Shown here: positions 10,319-17,998 of the stretch, piece after piece | How positions within the stretch are numbered: the stretch's first letter is position 1 | How the letters are laid out: each line of letters opens with the position of its first letter | From: Ignavibacteriae bacterium HGW-Ignavibacteriae-1 | Lineage (GTDB): Bacteria; Bacteroidota; Ignavibacteria; Kapaibacteriales; UBA2268 | Direction of reading: 5' to 3' | Length of the DNA stretch: 64,000 bases | Assembly (NCBI GenBank): GCA_002839825.1 | Contig: PGYU01000012.1 | Coordinates: 21,658-85,657, forward strand | The notes under the pieces: generated by a model | The model's input: only the letters and a program-made list of their open reading frames with translations | What the model was told of the DNA's origin: nothing | The model's database searches: none | Made by a program: the position numbers and the translations under genes

Positions 10319-11299
10319 ATGGATATATCTACTGATTCGATTCCTTTCGCAATTGCTTTGTTGATTTTGGGAACTGTCATGTTGTACTACGGGGCAGAGG
10401 GCTTAGTAAAAGGCTCTGTAAAACTTGCATTCCGCATTGGCATTACACCCTTGATAATTGGGCTGACTGTGGTGGCATTTGGCACAAGCAGCCCTGAATT
10501 AGTTGTGAGCCTTTCAGCTGCTTATCAAGGCAGTAGCGAAATCGCAATTGGCAACGTAATCGGCTCAAATATATGTAATATTGCACTCATACTTGGAATT
10601 GCGGCATTAATCAGACCTATTCATGTCAAAATGCAATTAATCAAAACCGATATTGCTATTATGATAGCTTTTTCGATTCTGGTATTTCTTTTCATAATTG
10701 ATGGAGAAATTTCGCAATTTGAAGGTGTGATACTTGTTGTATCGCTATTTGCCTATATTTACTACAATGTTTGGCTTACTAAGAAAAATAATAAAAAAAT
10801 CGAATTAGACGACCTTGATATTCCCAAGTCCAAAACCGATAAGCCCATTTTGGATATACTGCTCATCATTGCAGGCTTGCTTATTCTAATGTTGGGTGCC
10901 CATACTTTCCTCGAAGGTGCTATCAGGATTGCCAAGTATATTGGCGCTTCGAATGCAATTATAGGATTGACTGTTGTAGCATTTGGAACAAGTTTGCCCG
11001 AATTGGCAACTTCAGTAGTAGCTTCAATCAAAAATGAAGGAGATATTTCAATCGGCAATGCAATTGGCTCGAATATCTTTAATTTACTTATGATACTCGG
11101 CGTTACCGGATTGTTTTATTCAATCAATACAAGCGGTATCAGCTACTTGGATTACGGCGTTATGATTGGCACTTCGGTCATTATTGTTCCAATGGCTTTG
11201 ATGGGAATGAGAATCAGCAGGATGAACGGAGCGACATTGCTTTTGATTTATATTGTCTATATTGGGTACTTGTTTACTAATCTTCAAACCTATGATTAA
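10319..11299 (+). CDS. Calcium/sodium antiporter (CaCA family, YrbG-like)
   Basis: An inner-membrane K+-dependent-type Na+/Ca2+ exchanger of the CaCA superfamily. The two alpha repeats are plain: GTSSPEL with GNVIGSNICN in the first half, and GTSLPEL with GNAIGSNIFN in the second. The paired acidic residues of the (G/S)TSxPE motifs bind the cation in this family. About ten hydrophobic segments and 326 residues match the YrbG type. It follows the protease gene by 53 bp and could share its transcript. The family cannot be assigned to Ca2+ over other divalent or monovalent cations from sequence alone. Confidence 0.92.
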   Translation: MDISTDSIPFAIALLILGTVMLYYGAEGLVKGSVKLAFRIGITPLIIGLTVVAFGTSSPELVVSLSAAYQGSSEIAIGNVIGSNICNIALILGIAALIRPIHVKMQLIKTDIAIMIAFSILVFLFIIDGEISQFEGVILVVSLFAYIYYNVWLTKKNNKKIELDDLDIPKSKTDKPILDILLIIAGLLILMLGAHTFLEGAIRIAKYIGASNAIIGLTVVAFGTSLPELATSVVASIKNEGDISIGNAIGSNIFNLLMILGVTGLFYSINTSGISYLDYGVMIGTSVIIVPMALMGMRISRMNGATLLLIYIVYIGYLFTNLQTYD

Positions 11300-11440
11300 A
11301 ATTTGTACAGAATGAATTCTCCTAAGTTAGCTTTTTTGCTCAATATTATAAAGAATAACAGAATTGATTTCAGAAGTTTTTGATTAACTTTGTAACTTAT
11401 ACATTTTGAATTTCAAAAAAATTGACTTCGGGAGCAAATA

Positions 11441-11812
11441 ATGATAGATTTGAACGGCAAAACCATTCTAATAGCGGAAGACGAAGAGTTTAACTACAAA
11501 TTTCTTGAACGTGTTCTTATCAAACTTGGAGCTGAAGTAATCAGAGCCCATAATGGCAAAGAAGCGGTTGAGTTAGTTGGTAGCAACAATAAATTTTGGA
11601 TTCTACTATTAGATTTGAAAATGCCGGTGATGACAGGCTATGAAGCAGTTCACCATATTCGGAGTGCCGGATATAGACTTCCGGTCTTAGCTGTCACAGC
11701 TTATGCTTTTTCCGAAGATAGAGAAAAAGCCATTGCTGCCGGTTGTGATGATTACATTTCAAAACCATTCGAAATTCAAGATTTGATAGAGTTATTGAAA
11801 AAATATTTGTAA
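11441..11812 (+). CDS. Single-domain response regulator
   Basis: A stand-alone CheY-like receiver domain of 123 residues with no output domain. The acidic pair Glu13/Asp14, the phospho-acceptor Asp58 (LLLDLKMPVM), Thr86 and Lys108 are all present, so it should be phosphorylatable. The sequence is of the kind often found fused to hybrid kinases. A GGAG lies just ahead of the ATG. No histidine kinase is next to it, so its partner is encoded elsewhere. Confidence 0.93.
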   Translation: MIDLNGKTILIAEDEEFNYKFLERVLIKLGAEVIRAHNGKEAVELVGSNNKFWILLLDLKMPVMTGYEAVHHIRSAGYRLPVLAVTAYAFSEDREKAIAAGCDDYISKPFEIQDLIELLKKYL

Positions 11813-11886
11813 TTTTCACCATTTTAGTGTAATCTTTTTCACTTTCATGTGTTTATACTATATATAACATACTGAATGGTAAAAAA

Positions 11887-14787
11887 ATGTTTAGCAAACT
11901 GAAATCGTGGTTTAAAAGTTTGCATCTGCAAATATTGGCAACTTTGATAATACTGCCAAGCACCATTCTTGTATCTCAAATTGATACTGTTGACATCCTT
12001 CCTCCTGTTTTATGGCCTAATTCCGGTTGCGGCGAGTTTGCCTATGTGGTCACTGAGAATCGTAATTTCCAATTGAATGCCGATACTTTCAATCTCGACG
12101 CAGGGATAAGTAACGAGCCAATTTTTTATGATTCATTGTCAAAAAATCTTTCAAAAATTAAACTAAATTCGGACTTCATACCCGGCAAAAAGAATTACCG
12201 CTTTTCATTCACAATGTCAGTTATTGATAAGTATAAGGAAGCATTTGGACTTTTTGCTTTGTATGATGCATCACCCAATAACAATTTCATATTCGATTCG
12301 GTCCGATATGTTCCTGAATTATTAGAATTCTCACCGATGAATTTGAGCTATGGTAATGTTTTTATCGGAAACAGTGCCCAATTAGAATCTAAGTTGACCA
12401 ATATTACCGATTCCACAATCGAAATTAAAGAACTTAGATTGGCTAACAGTACAGTTTTTAAAATTGTATCAATTGAGCCGGATATTCGATTTATAGAACC
12501 CAAAGAATCTATTATAATCAAAATTGAATATAGCCCTATCGAAAATCCAAATTCTTATGATTATGATTTTGACTCTTTAATTGTCAAAACAAATTGCCTT
12601 GAGTTCGTTTCCGAAATGTTCGGTACAGGAGTCAAACCTTATATACAAGTTGACGATATTGATTTTGGAGCAATACCAATTGGTTCAAAATTATGTAATG
12701 ATGAGCAACCATTGGCACCCGGAGTTCGAATTTATAATCAAGGAAACGGACATTTAATAATTAAAGATTATATTCCGCCCGACATTGATGGTCCCTTCTA
12801 TGTTTTGGAAACTATGGCTTCGCCTATCAAAGGTCGTGTCGTTATGCCGACATCAGAAATCTACTTCAAATCAATATGCTTCGAACCTACTCAGCAGGGT
12901 GAATTTTTCGACGAAGTTGTTTTCAGAAGTAACGCTACCGGTACTGACAGCATTTGCAAATTAAGAGCAATTGCTTATTTCCCCGGTGTACATTTTTTAG
13001 CTGTCAACTTTGGCTCATTGAGAGTGGGCGATACATTGGAAAAATTCATTGTCATACGCAATGATAGTGACGCCCCTATTGATTTGACAAATGTTTTTCT
13101 CGACAAAGCTACTACCGAGTTTAAAATTTTATCTCAAAAGGCGGCACTTTTCCCAACTGCAAACAACCCTGTCACAATTTATCCCAAAAGCACTCAAGAG
13201 CCGGGTAAAATAACCGAATTGCTGATTCCGGTTCAATATATGCCGATAAATGAAGGATATTTGGAAATTCGTATCAATTTGGAGATAAGCAGACAAGGCG
13301 TTCAGAGCATCCCGATGTTTAATTATGTTCGGGGAAATGCTTATTTGCCTAAATTATTTGCCAAGGGATATAATTTTGCCGAAAGAACTCCTGTAAATAA
13401 TGTCAGCTCCGATACCGGATTTGTGTATTTACATTCTTTTTCACAAACCGCCGACCTTAGAATCAAAAAAATCGAAGTCGAAAAAACTGAATTCCCTGGA
13501 ATCAATGATTTTATATTTACCTTTGCTTTCCCTAGAGATATTGTACTCTACCGCAATAGTTCTTTACGACTACCCGTGATTTTTCGTCCTGAAGGTGCGG
13601 GACACCGCAGTATTAAAGTTGTTATCTATCACGATGCGTACAAAGGCAAAACTGACCCATTGAGGTATGATACAACCATAGTCTATCTCACTGGCGAAGG
13701 CTATAACAAAGTGCTTGCTTTTGAAAATCTGCTTTTTGATAACGTGTTTCATTGCACAGAATCAACAGGGAAATTGAAATTAAGCAATATCAGCACGGAT
13801 AAAGAAGCATTTATAATGGATATGAAAATCATTTCCGGTGATATTGATGCCTTTGAGATTGATGTTGAAGAAATTTACACTGAATTTGTGATACTTCAAC
13901 CCGGCGAAAGTTTCGAAGTAAATGTAACTTTCAAACCTGATATTTACTACAAAAATAATTTCGAATCCGTTGTCAGGGTTTTCTCAGATGTTGATACTGC
14001 GACGGCAATATTGAAAGCTACTACTCGCAAATATGATTTAGCTGTCAAACTCGATACTCTCAACAATGTAATTCCGGGAATGTTGACCTTGCTCAGAGAG
14101 AAATTGCCCATGAATCGCGAATTTCCGATTTCCTTAGTTTCTGATAATTTAGCGGATTTAGGGATAAGGAAATTTGATATAACGCTAAAATTCGGCAAAA
14201 ATGATTTGAGATATTTTGACCAAGTTGAGCCGGGCTTAGGTATTATTGATTGGCATACACTCGATGCACAGCTTATCCAATTTGATGATAAATACAATTT
14301 GTTGCATATTTGGGGCGAGGGAGACTCTGATTTGATTATAGGCGAGGATGTCATTAAACCCGGATTTATAGTGATGCTTGGTGATTCCGGCACTATAAAT
14401 GTCGAAATTCACGACGCCACATTCTACACAGCTGATTCTTGTGCCGTATATACGTTAAATCCCGGGCAAATGCATATGTCCTATTGTGGTAGCCACATTC
14501 GCAATCTTATTATCTCCAATCTGGTTTACGGTATATGGGCGGAACAAATTATATCAAAAAATAGTGGTGGAACCGAACTGAATTATAATGTGGCAATTGA
14601 AAGCCACACACAAGTTCGGATTTACAATTCGACAGGTGTTTTAGTTGAAACTGTTGCTGATAATATTCTCAAAAAAGGCTCCTATACACATCAAATTGAC
14701 CTCGCAAAATATTCCGGCGGGATGTATTTTGTTACGATGAATTCAGGTCCATATACAGCCGTTCGAAAATTCTTTGTAATAAATTGA
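11887..14787 (+). CDS. Large secreted choice-of-anchor D protein with T9SS signal
   Basis: A 966-residue exported protein. The N-terminus has a basic stretch and hydrophobic core (about residues 14-32) typical of a signal peptide. Most of the chain is a series of immunoglobulin-like ASPM/SPD-2/Hydin (choice-of-anchor D) domains, recognised by repeated patterns such as LSYGNVFIGN, IDFGAIPIGS and NFGSLRVGD followed by FxP(x)G(x)F segments. The final 80 residues look like a type IX sorting domain (VRIYNSTG, GMYFVTMNSG, KFFVIN). No enzymatic domain is visible. A structural or adhesive surface role is likely but inferred. Like the 5.9-8.9 kb gene, its sorting domain has no palindromic insert. Confidence 0.82.
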   Translation: MFSKLKSWFKSLHLQILATLIILPSTILVSQIDTVDILPPVLWPNSGCGEFAYVVTENRNFQLNADTFNLDAGISNEPIFYDSLSKNLSKIKLNSDFIPGKKNYRFSFTMSVIDKYKEAFGLFALYDASPNNNFIFDSVRYVPELLEFSPMNLSYGNVFIGNSAQLESKLTNITDSTIEIKELRLANSTVFKIVSIEPDIRFIEPKESIIIKIEYSPIENPNSYDYDFDSLIVKTNCLEFVSEMFGTGVKPYIQVDDIDFGAIPIGSKLCNDEQPLAPGVRIYNQGNGHLIIKDYIPPDIDGPFYVLETMASPIKGRVVMPTSEIYFKSICFEPTQQGEFFDEVVFRSNATGTDSICKLRAIAYFPGVHFLAVNFGSLRVGDTLEKFIVIRNDSDAPIDLTNVFLDKATTEFKILSQKAALFPTANNPVTIYPKSTQEPGKITELLIPVQYMPINEGYLEIRINLEISRQGVQSIPMFNYVRGNAYLPKLFAKGYNFAERTPVNNVSSDTGFVYLHSFSQTADLRIKKIEVEKTEFPGINDFIFTFAFPRDIVLYRNSSLRLPVIFRPEGAGHRSIKVVIYHDAYKGKTDPLRYDTTIVYLTGEGYNKVLAFENLLFDNVFHCTESTGKLKLSNISTDKEAFIMDMKIISGDIDAFEIDVEEIYTEFVILQPGESFEVNVTFKPDIYYKNNFESVVRVFSDVDTATAILKATTRKYDLAVKLDTLNNVIPGMLTLLREKLPMNREFPISLVSDNLADLGIRKFDITLKFGKNDLRYFDQVEPGLGIIDWHTLDAQLIQFDDKYNLLHIWGEGDSDLIIGEDVIKPGFIVMLGDSGTINVEIHDATFYTADSCAVYTLNPGQMHMSYCGSHIRNLIISNLVYGIWAEQIISKNSGGTELNYNVAIESHTQVRIYNSTGVLVETVADNILKKGSYTHQIDLAKYSGGMYFVTMNSGPYTAVRKFFVIN

Positions 14788-14881
14788 TTTTTCTGCCCGA
14801 ATAATTTTCTATTATCTACAAATTGTGATAAATTTGCTATATATAATATTGCTTAACAAGATTTTATTTATTGGAGTTTAC

Positions 14882-15220
14882 ATGACTATTGAAACTTTCG
14901 AAAACCCAAACCCAAATCGTAATTACGAAATTACACATGTCAATCCGGAGTTTACTTCCGTGTGCCCTAAGACAGGTTTGCCGGATTTCGGTACAGTGAC
15001 CATCAAATATATTCCGGATGCAATTTGCTTAGAATTGAAATCATTGAAATACTATTTTCTCGAATTCCGCAGCAAAGGAATCTTTTACGAAGCAGTCACA
15101 AACCTCATCCTTGATGAATTGGTTGCGGCTTGCAATCCCAAAGAGATGGAAATTGTGACTGAATGGAAGGCTCGCGGTGGGATGATTTCTACCATCAAAG
15201 CGAATTTCAGGAGGAGCTAA
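14882..15220 (+). CDS. queF: NADPH-dependent preQ0 reductase QueF
   Basis: QueF reduces 7-cyano-7-deazaguanine (preQ0) to preQ1 in queuosine tRNA modification. This is the short single-domain (YkvM) type of 112 residues. The catalytic Cys28 (SVCPKTG) and the general acid Asp35 (PDFG) are present, and SKGIFYEAVTN matches the QUEF substrate-binding motif region. The upstream in-frame ATG at 14825 would add a hydrophobic leader foreign to the family; the ATG at 14882 has GGAG upstream and is chosen. The queD ribosome site lies inside the last codons of this gene. Confidence 0.95.
   Translation: MTIETFENPNPNRNYEITHVNPEFTSVCPKTGLPDFGTVTIKYIPDAICLELKSLKYYFLEFRSKGIFYEAVTNLILDELVAACNPKEMEIVTEWKARGGMISTIKANFRRS
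15209..15214 (+). promoter_or_regulatory. Strong ribosome-binding site deciding the queD start
   Basis: AGGAGG, the best Shine-Dalgarno match noticed in the window. It lies inside the 3' end of queF and is spaced eight bases from the TTG at 15223. Confidence 0.85.
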
Positions 15221-15222
15221 AA

Positions 15223-15651
15223 TTGGAACTGACGAAAATTGGGAAAGAATACAAGTGGGAGATGAGCCACAGGCTTCCATTTCACGAAGGTCCTTGCAAA
15301 AACATTCACGGGCATACTTATAAATTGATTATCGAATTGGAAGGCACTTTGGTCAATGAGGCTATGGTAGTGGATTATTATGAAATTGACAAGATTTTCA
15401 AGCCAATTTTGCAGCAATTAGACCACGCTTTTTTGTGCGATAAAGATGATGTTGAAATTATTGACTTTCTCAAATCGCAGGGATTCAAACATTATGTCAT
15501 AGATTATCTCACAACATCCGAGAATATCGTCACATTTTTCATCGAAATTGCTCGAGCGGAATTTGCATCATTCGACAATCTTCACTCGCTGAAAATCCGC
15601 GTTTACGAAACTGAAGATGCTTACGCAGAACGAACAGTGAAATTAAAGTAA
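15223..15651 (+). CDS. queD: 6-carboxytetrahydropterin synthase QueD
   Basis: QueD makes 6-carboxy-5,6,7,8-tetrahydropterin from dihydroneopterin triphosphate in preQ0 biosynthesis. The zinc ligands His16, His29 and His31 (SHRLPF, IHGHTY), the catalytic Cys25 and a downstream LDHAFL segment identify it. The frame is open from 15163, but codons before 15223 lie inside queF and add residues foreign to the family. The TTG at 15223 sits behind a perfect AGGAGG and two bases after the queF stop, so 142 residues is the likely length. The pair are coupled. The other preQ0 genes, queC and queE, are not in this window. Confidence 0.95.
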   Translation: MELTKIGKEYKWEMSHRLPFHEGPCKNIHGHTYKLIIELEGTLVNEAMVVDYYEIDKIFKPILQQLDHAFLCDKDDVEIIDFLKSQGFKHYVIDYLTTSENIVTFFIEIARAEFASFDNLHSLKIRVYETEDAYAERTVKLK

Positions 15652-15698
15652 TAACAAGACTTTTTTAGTTTATATTTTTTTTACATTTGGAGAATAAA

Positions 15699-16637
15699 AT
15701 GAAAGTTACAGTTATCGGCGCCGGAAACGTAGGCGCAACAGTTGCTCAAATCCTTGCAAACAAAGAATTAGCAAACGACATCTACATGGTGGACATTGAT
15801 GAAGGAATTGCCAAAGGTAAAGCTTTGGATATGTACGAATCAATGCCAATTTTGCAATCTGATGCCAGAATTCACGGAACAAGCGATTACGCAGAAACTG
15901 CCGGTTCGCATATCGTAATTATGACTGCGGGATTAGCTCGCAAACCCGGAATGTCGCGTGATGACTTGTTGGTCAAAAATGCCGCAATCGTCTCGTCATG
16001 TGTCAGCCAAGCGGTCAAATACTCACCCGATGCTTATTTTATCGTAGTTTCAAATCCGCTTGACGTAATGACATACGTTACGCTCCAAGTAACAGGATTG
16101 CCTAAGCACAAAGTAATTGGAATGGCCGGAATCTTAGATACAGCACGTTACCGCTCCTTTATTTCCATGGCTACAGGCTACTCGATGCGCGACATCCAAG
16201 CACTATTGCTCGGCGGTCACGGAGATACAATGGTTCCGCTTCCACGCTATACAACTGTTGCCGGAATCCCTGTCACAGAGTTGCTATCGAAGGAAAAAAT
16301 TGACGAAATCGTAAACCGTGCTATCAACGGCGGAATCGAAATCGTGAACTTCTTGAAGACCGGTTCTGCATATTACGCTCCCGGAACAGCCGCAGTCGAA
16401 ATGGCAGAAGCAATCATCAAAGACCAAAAGCGCATTTTGCCATGTACAGTCTTATTAGACGGCGAATATGGCATTGGCGACGTTTGCGTTGGAGTTCCGA
16501 TTAAAATTGGCAAAGATGGCATCGAAGAAATCATTCAACTTAAATTGACTGCCGACGAGCAAGCAATGTTCACCAAATCAGCCGAACACGTCAAAGCAAC
16601 AATCAAACAAGCAATGGAACTAATCAGTAATCAATAG
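15699..16637 (+). CDS. mdh: Malate dehydrogenase (NAD)
   Basis: Interconverts malate and oxaloacetate in the TCA cycle. It is of the LDH-like, about 310-residue type typical of Chlorobi, Bacteroidota and archaea. The N-terminal Rossmann motif GAGNVGAT, the substrate arginine region (ARKPGMSR), and the active-site GGHGDTMVPL are all present. The frame can be read from a TTG at 15687, but the ATG at 15699 has GGAG six bases upstream and starts directly on the nucleotide-binding strand. It is followed by a clear hairpin terminator. Confidence 0.95.
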   Translation: MKVTVIGAGNVGATVAQILANKELANDIYMVDIDEGIAKGKALDMYESMPILQSDARIHGTSDYAETAGSHIVIMTAGLARKPGMSRDDLLVKNAAIVSSCVSQAVKYSPDAYFIVVSNPLDVMTYVTLQVTGLPKHKVIGMAGILDTARYRSFISMATGYSMRDIQALLLGGHGDTMVPLPRYTTVAGIPVTELLSKEKIDEIVNRAINGGIEIVNFLKTGSAYYAPGTAAVEMAEAIIKDQKRILPCTVLLDGEYGIGDVCVGVPIKIGKDGIEEIIQLKLTADEQAMFTKSAEHVKATIKQAMELISNQ

Positions 16638-16661
16638 CTTATACAGCATTTTATAATATTA

Positions 16662-16699
16662 GTGCCACCCTGAGCCAGTCCAAGGGTGGCACATTTTTT
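16662..16699 (+). terminator. Rho-independent terminator of mdh
   Basis: A perfect 10-bp stem (GTGCCACCCT/AGGGTGGCAC, 16662-16671 and 16683-16692) followed by ATTTTTT, 25 bases after the mdh stop. The stem sequence is close to that of the ettA terminator at 32.7 kb. Confidence 0.9.
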
Positions 16700-16701
16700 A
16701 T

Positions 16702-16776
16702 GGTCATTCTGAGCGCAGCGAAGAATCAAGTTTTCATAAAAGGCATGGATTCTTCGACTTCGTCTTCAGAATGACC
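16702..16776. repeat. Hairpin repeat with CATTCTGA ends
   Basis: Inverted repeat GGTCATTCTGA/TCAGAATGACC at the ends (16702-16712, 16766-16776) with a second inner pair GAAGAATC/GATTCTTC (16720-16727, 16748-16755). A related, less symmetrical copy follows the ettA terminator at about 32750-32815, and a fragment is at 38581. Such TCATTCTGA...GAAGAATC repeats are common in many bacterial genomes. Confidence 0.8.
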
Positions 16777-16780
16777 AGAT

Positions 16781-16964
16781 GTCTGAACTATGATTTGTAT
16801 GATTTGAATGAATTCTATGATTACATAGTGTGGTGTTTGAATTTCATGTCCCGTCAGTTGTTATAATTTACGGATAGGGATAAATCTGTAGTATCGTCGT
16901 TATTGTAACAAAGATGATACACTAACTTTGGAACAACTGACGGGACAGTAATCATAGTTCAGAC
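16781..16964. repeat. Nested inverted-repeat element (MITE-like)
   Basis: Outer 14-bp inverted repeat GTCTGAACTATGAT/ATCATAGTTCAGAC (16781-16794, 16951-16964). Inside its right half lies a second, perfect 16-bp pair TGTCCCGTCAGTTGTT/AACAACTGACGGGACA (16847-16862, 16932-16947) that bounds a 101-bp unit. The outer repeat recurs at 32.8-33.1, 38.5 and 63.96 kb without the inner unit, so the inner unit looks inserted. No coding capacity. Confidence 0.75.
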
Positions 16965-16972
16965 TTGGCACC

Positions 16973-17656
16973 TTAGAGGCTATCTTCGTCTTCATCTGAT
17001 TCGGGCAATAAGCAAGTTCCTTCAAATTCTGTTGTTACAAAATCTTCGTCATTTAACCAATATTTGGAAGTAATCAATGTAAAATTAGTTTCATCTTTTT
17101 TCATTAATTTCCACAAAACCGCTTCAGCTTCGTTAAATCCTTTATCTGTAGTCATTTGCTCTTCAAATAATCTTTTAATGATATTACTGTCGGAAATTCC
17201 GTTATTAAAAGATTTTAGAACAATTTCTTTTGTAATTTCATCATTATAACCATCTTGAGAAATCATCGAAAAATCTACAATTGTTGCTTTTGTATTTGGA
17301 AATTTACCATTGAAAGCTTTGTACAATAATTGGTTGATACTGAATAAATCATACTGCAAATCTATTTCAGGATATTCTTCGGATACTTTGTCAAGTAACA
17401 TATCATTCGAAATTTGAGCTATTTGACCTTCATTCAATTTTTCGGAAAGTTTGTAGCTCAAAACAATTTCGGCAGCTTTATTAGGTTCAAAATCGGTAAT
17501 CGCCATGTTTAGCATTTCTCTTAAATTTTCTGGATTTATAGTATTTGCTTCAGGAAAATTCAATCGCTCTAACAAGTTGATGTAGTCTTGATTCTGCCAA
17601 TAGTTGGCAATTTCTTCGACTGTTGTAACGCTATTTATTTTAATATTAAATTTCAT
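16973..17656 (-). CDS. Hypothetical protein, acidic C-terminus
   Basis: A 227-residue protein I do not recognise. It has no signal peptide, no membrane segment and no obvious catalytic motif. The chain is rich in Asn, Glu, Ile and Leu, predicted mostly helical, and ends in an acidic tail (PESDEDEDSL). It looks like a soluble cytoplasmic protein. It is flanked on both sides by repeat DNA and is not in an operon. Coding is supported by an uninterrupted frame with ordinary codon use, not by homology. It could be a lineage-specific or immunity-type protein, but no toxin neighbour is seen. Confidence 0.65.
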   Translation of the reverse strand: MKFNIKINSVTTVEEIANYWQNQDYINLLERLNFPEANTINPENLREMLNMAITDFEPNKAAEIVLSYKLSEKLNEGQIAQISNDMLLDKVSEEYPEIDLQYDLFSINQLLYKAFNGKFPNTKATIVDFSMISQDGYNDEITKEIVLKSFNNGISDSNIIKRLFEEQMTTDKGFNEAEAVLWKLMKKDETNFTLITSKYWLNDEDFVTTEFEGTCLLPESDEDEDSL

Positions 17657-17998
17657 TTTTATTCTTTTTGCCTACTCTTTTAGCTTTTCGGATTTCTCTC
17701 CTTTGAAATGTGTGGTCATTAAGTTTAGTTGGTAGTCGTCTCGTACTACCATTGTTTATAACAACTTTATACACGCAGCGAATCGTGTATTATTTTCTTA
17801 AGCAACGACGAGGGCAGGGGAGAGTTGCCTTTATCTCATAAAGTAGCCTTGTTTTTAAAACATTGTATCGTAGAGAAATATTTAAAAAACGCTACCAGAA
17901 AAAAAATAAAAATCATAGTTAAAACAAGAAACCTTCCGAAGGTTTCGAACATTCGGAAGGTTAGGAATTCAAGTCATAATAATCATAGTTCCGACAGG
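17657..17998. other. Intergenic repeat island 2
   Basis: About 340 bases without a supportable gene. They contain two small hairpins (GGTAGT/ACTACC at 17731-17750; ATACACG/CGTGTAT at 17769-17790), an AACCTTCCGAAGG palindrome, and an end of the CTGAACTATGATT repeat family directly next to the stop codon of the following secreted-protein gene. Confidence 0.65.
17930..17962. repeat. AACCTTCCGAAGGTT double palindrome, copy 1
   Basis: Two 15-bp arms (17930-17944 and 17948-17962) separated by TCG; the arms pair with each other and each is itself nearly palindromic. One mismatch in the right arm. Further copies are at 20306-20338 and 33013-33045. Confidence 0.85.

Larger units (their letters stand above)
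16638..16972. other. Intergenic repeat island 1
   Basis: The 335 bases between mdh and the next gene hold the mdh terminator, the CATTCTGA hairpin and the nested inverted-repeat element. No reading frame or RNA gene is supported. Confidence 0.7.

Noticed and set aside
16638..16972. Possible CRISPR or tandem array
   Set aside because: The repeats are different palindromes at irregular distances, without identical direct repeats or spacers.
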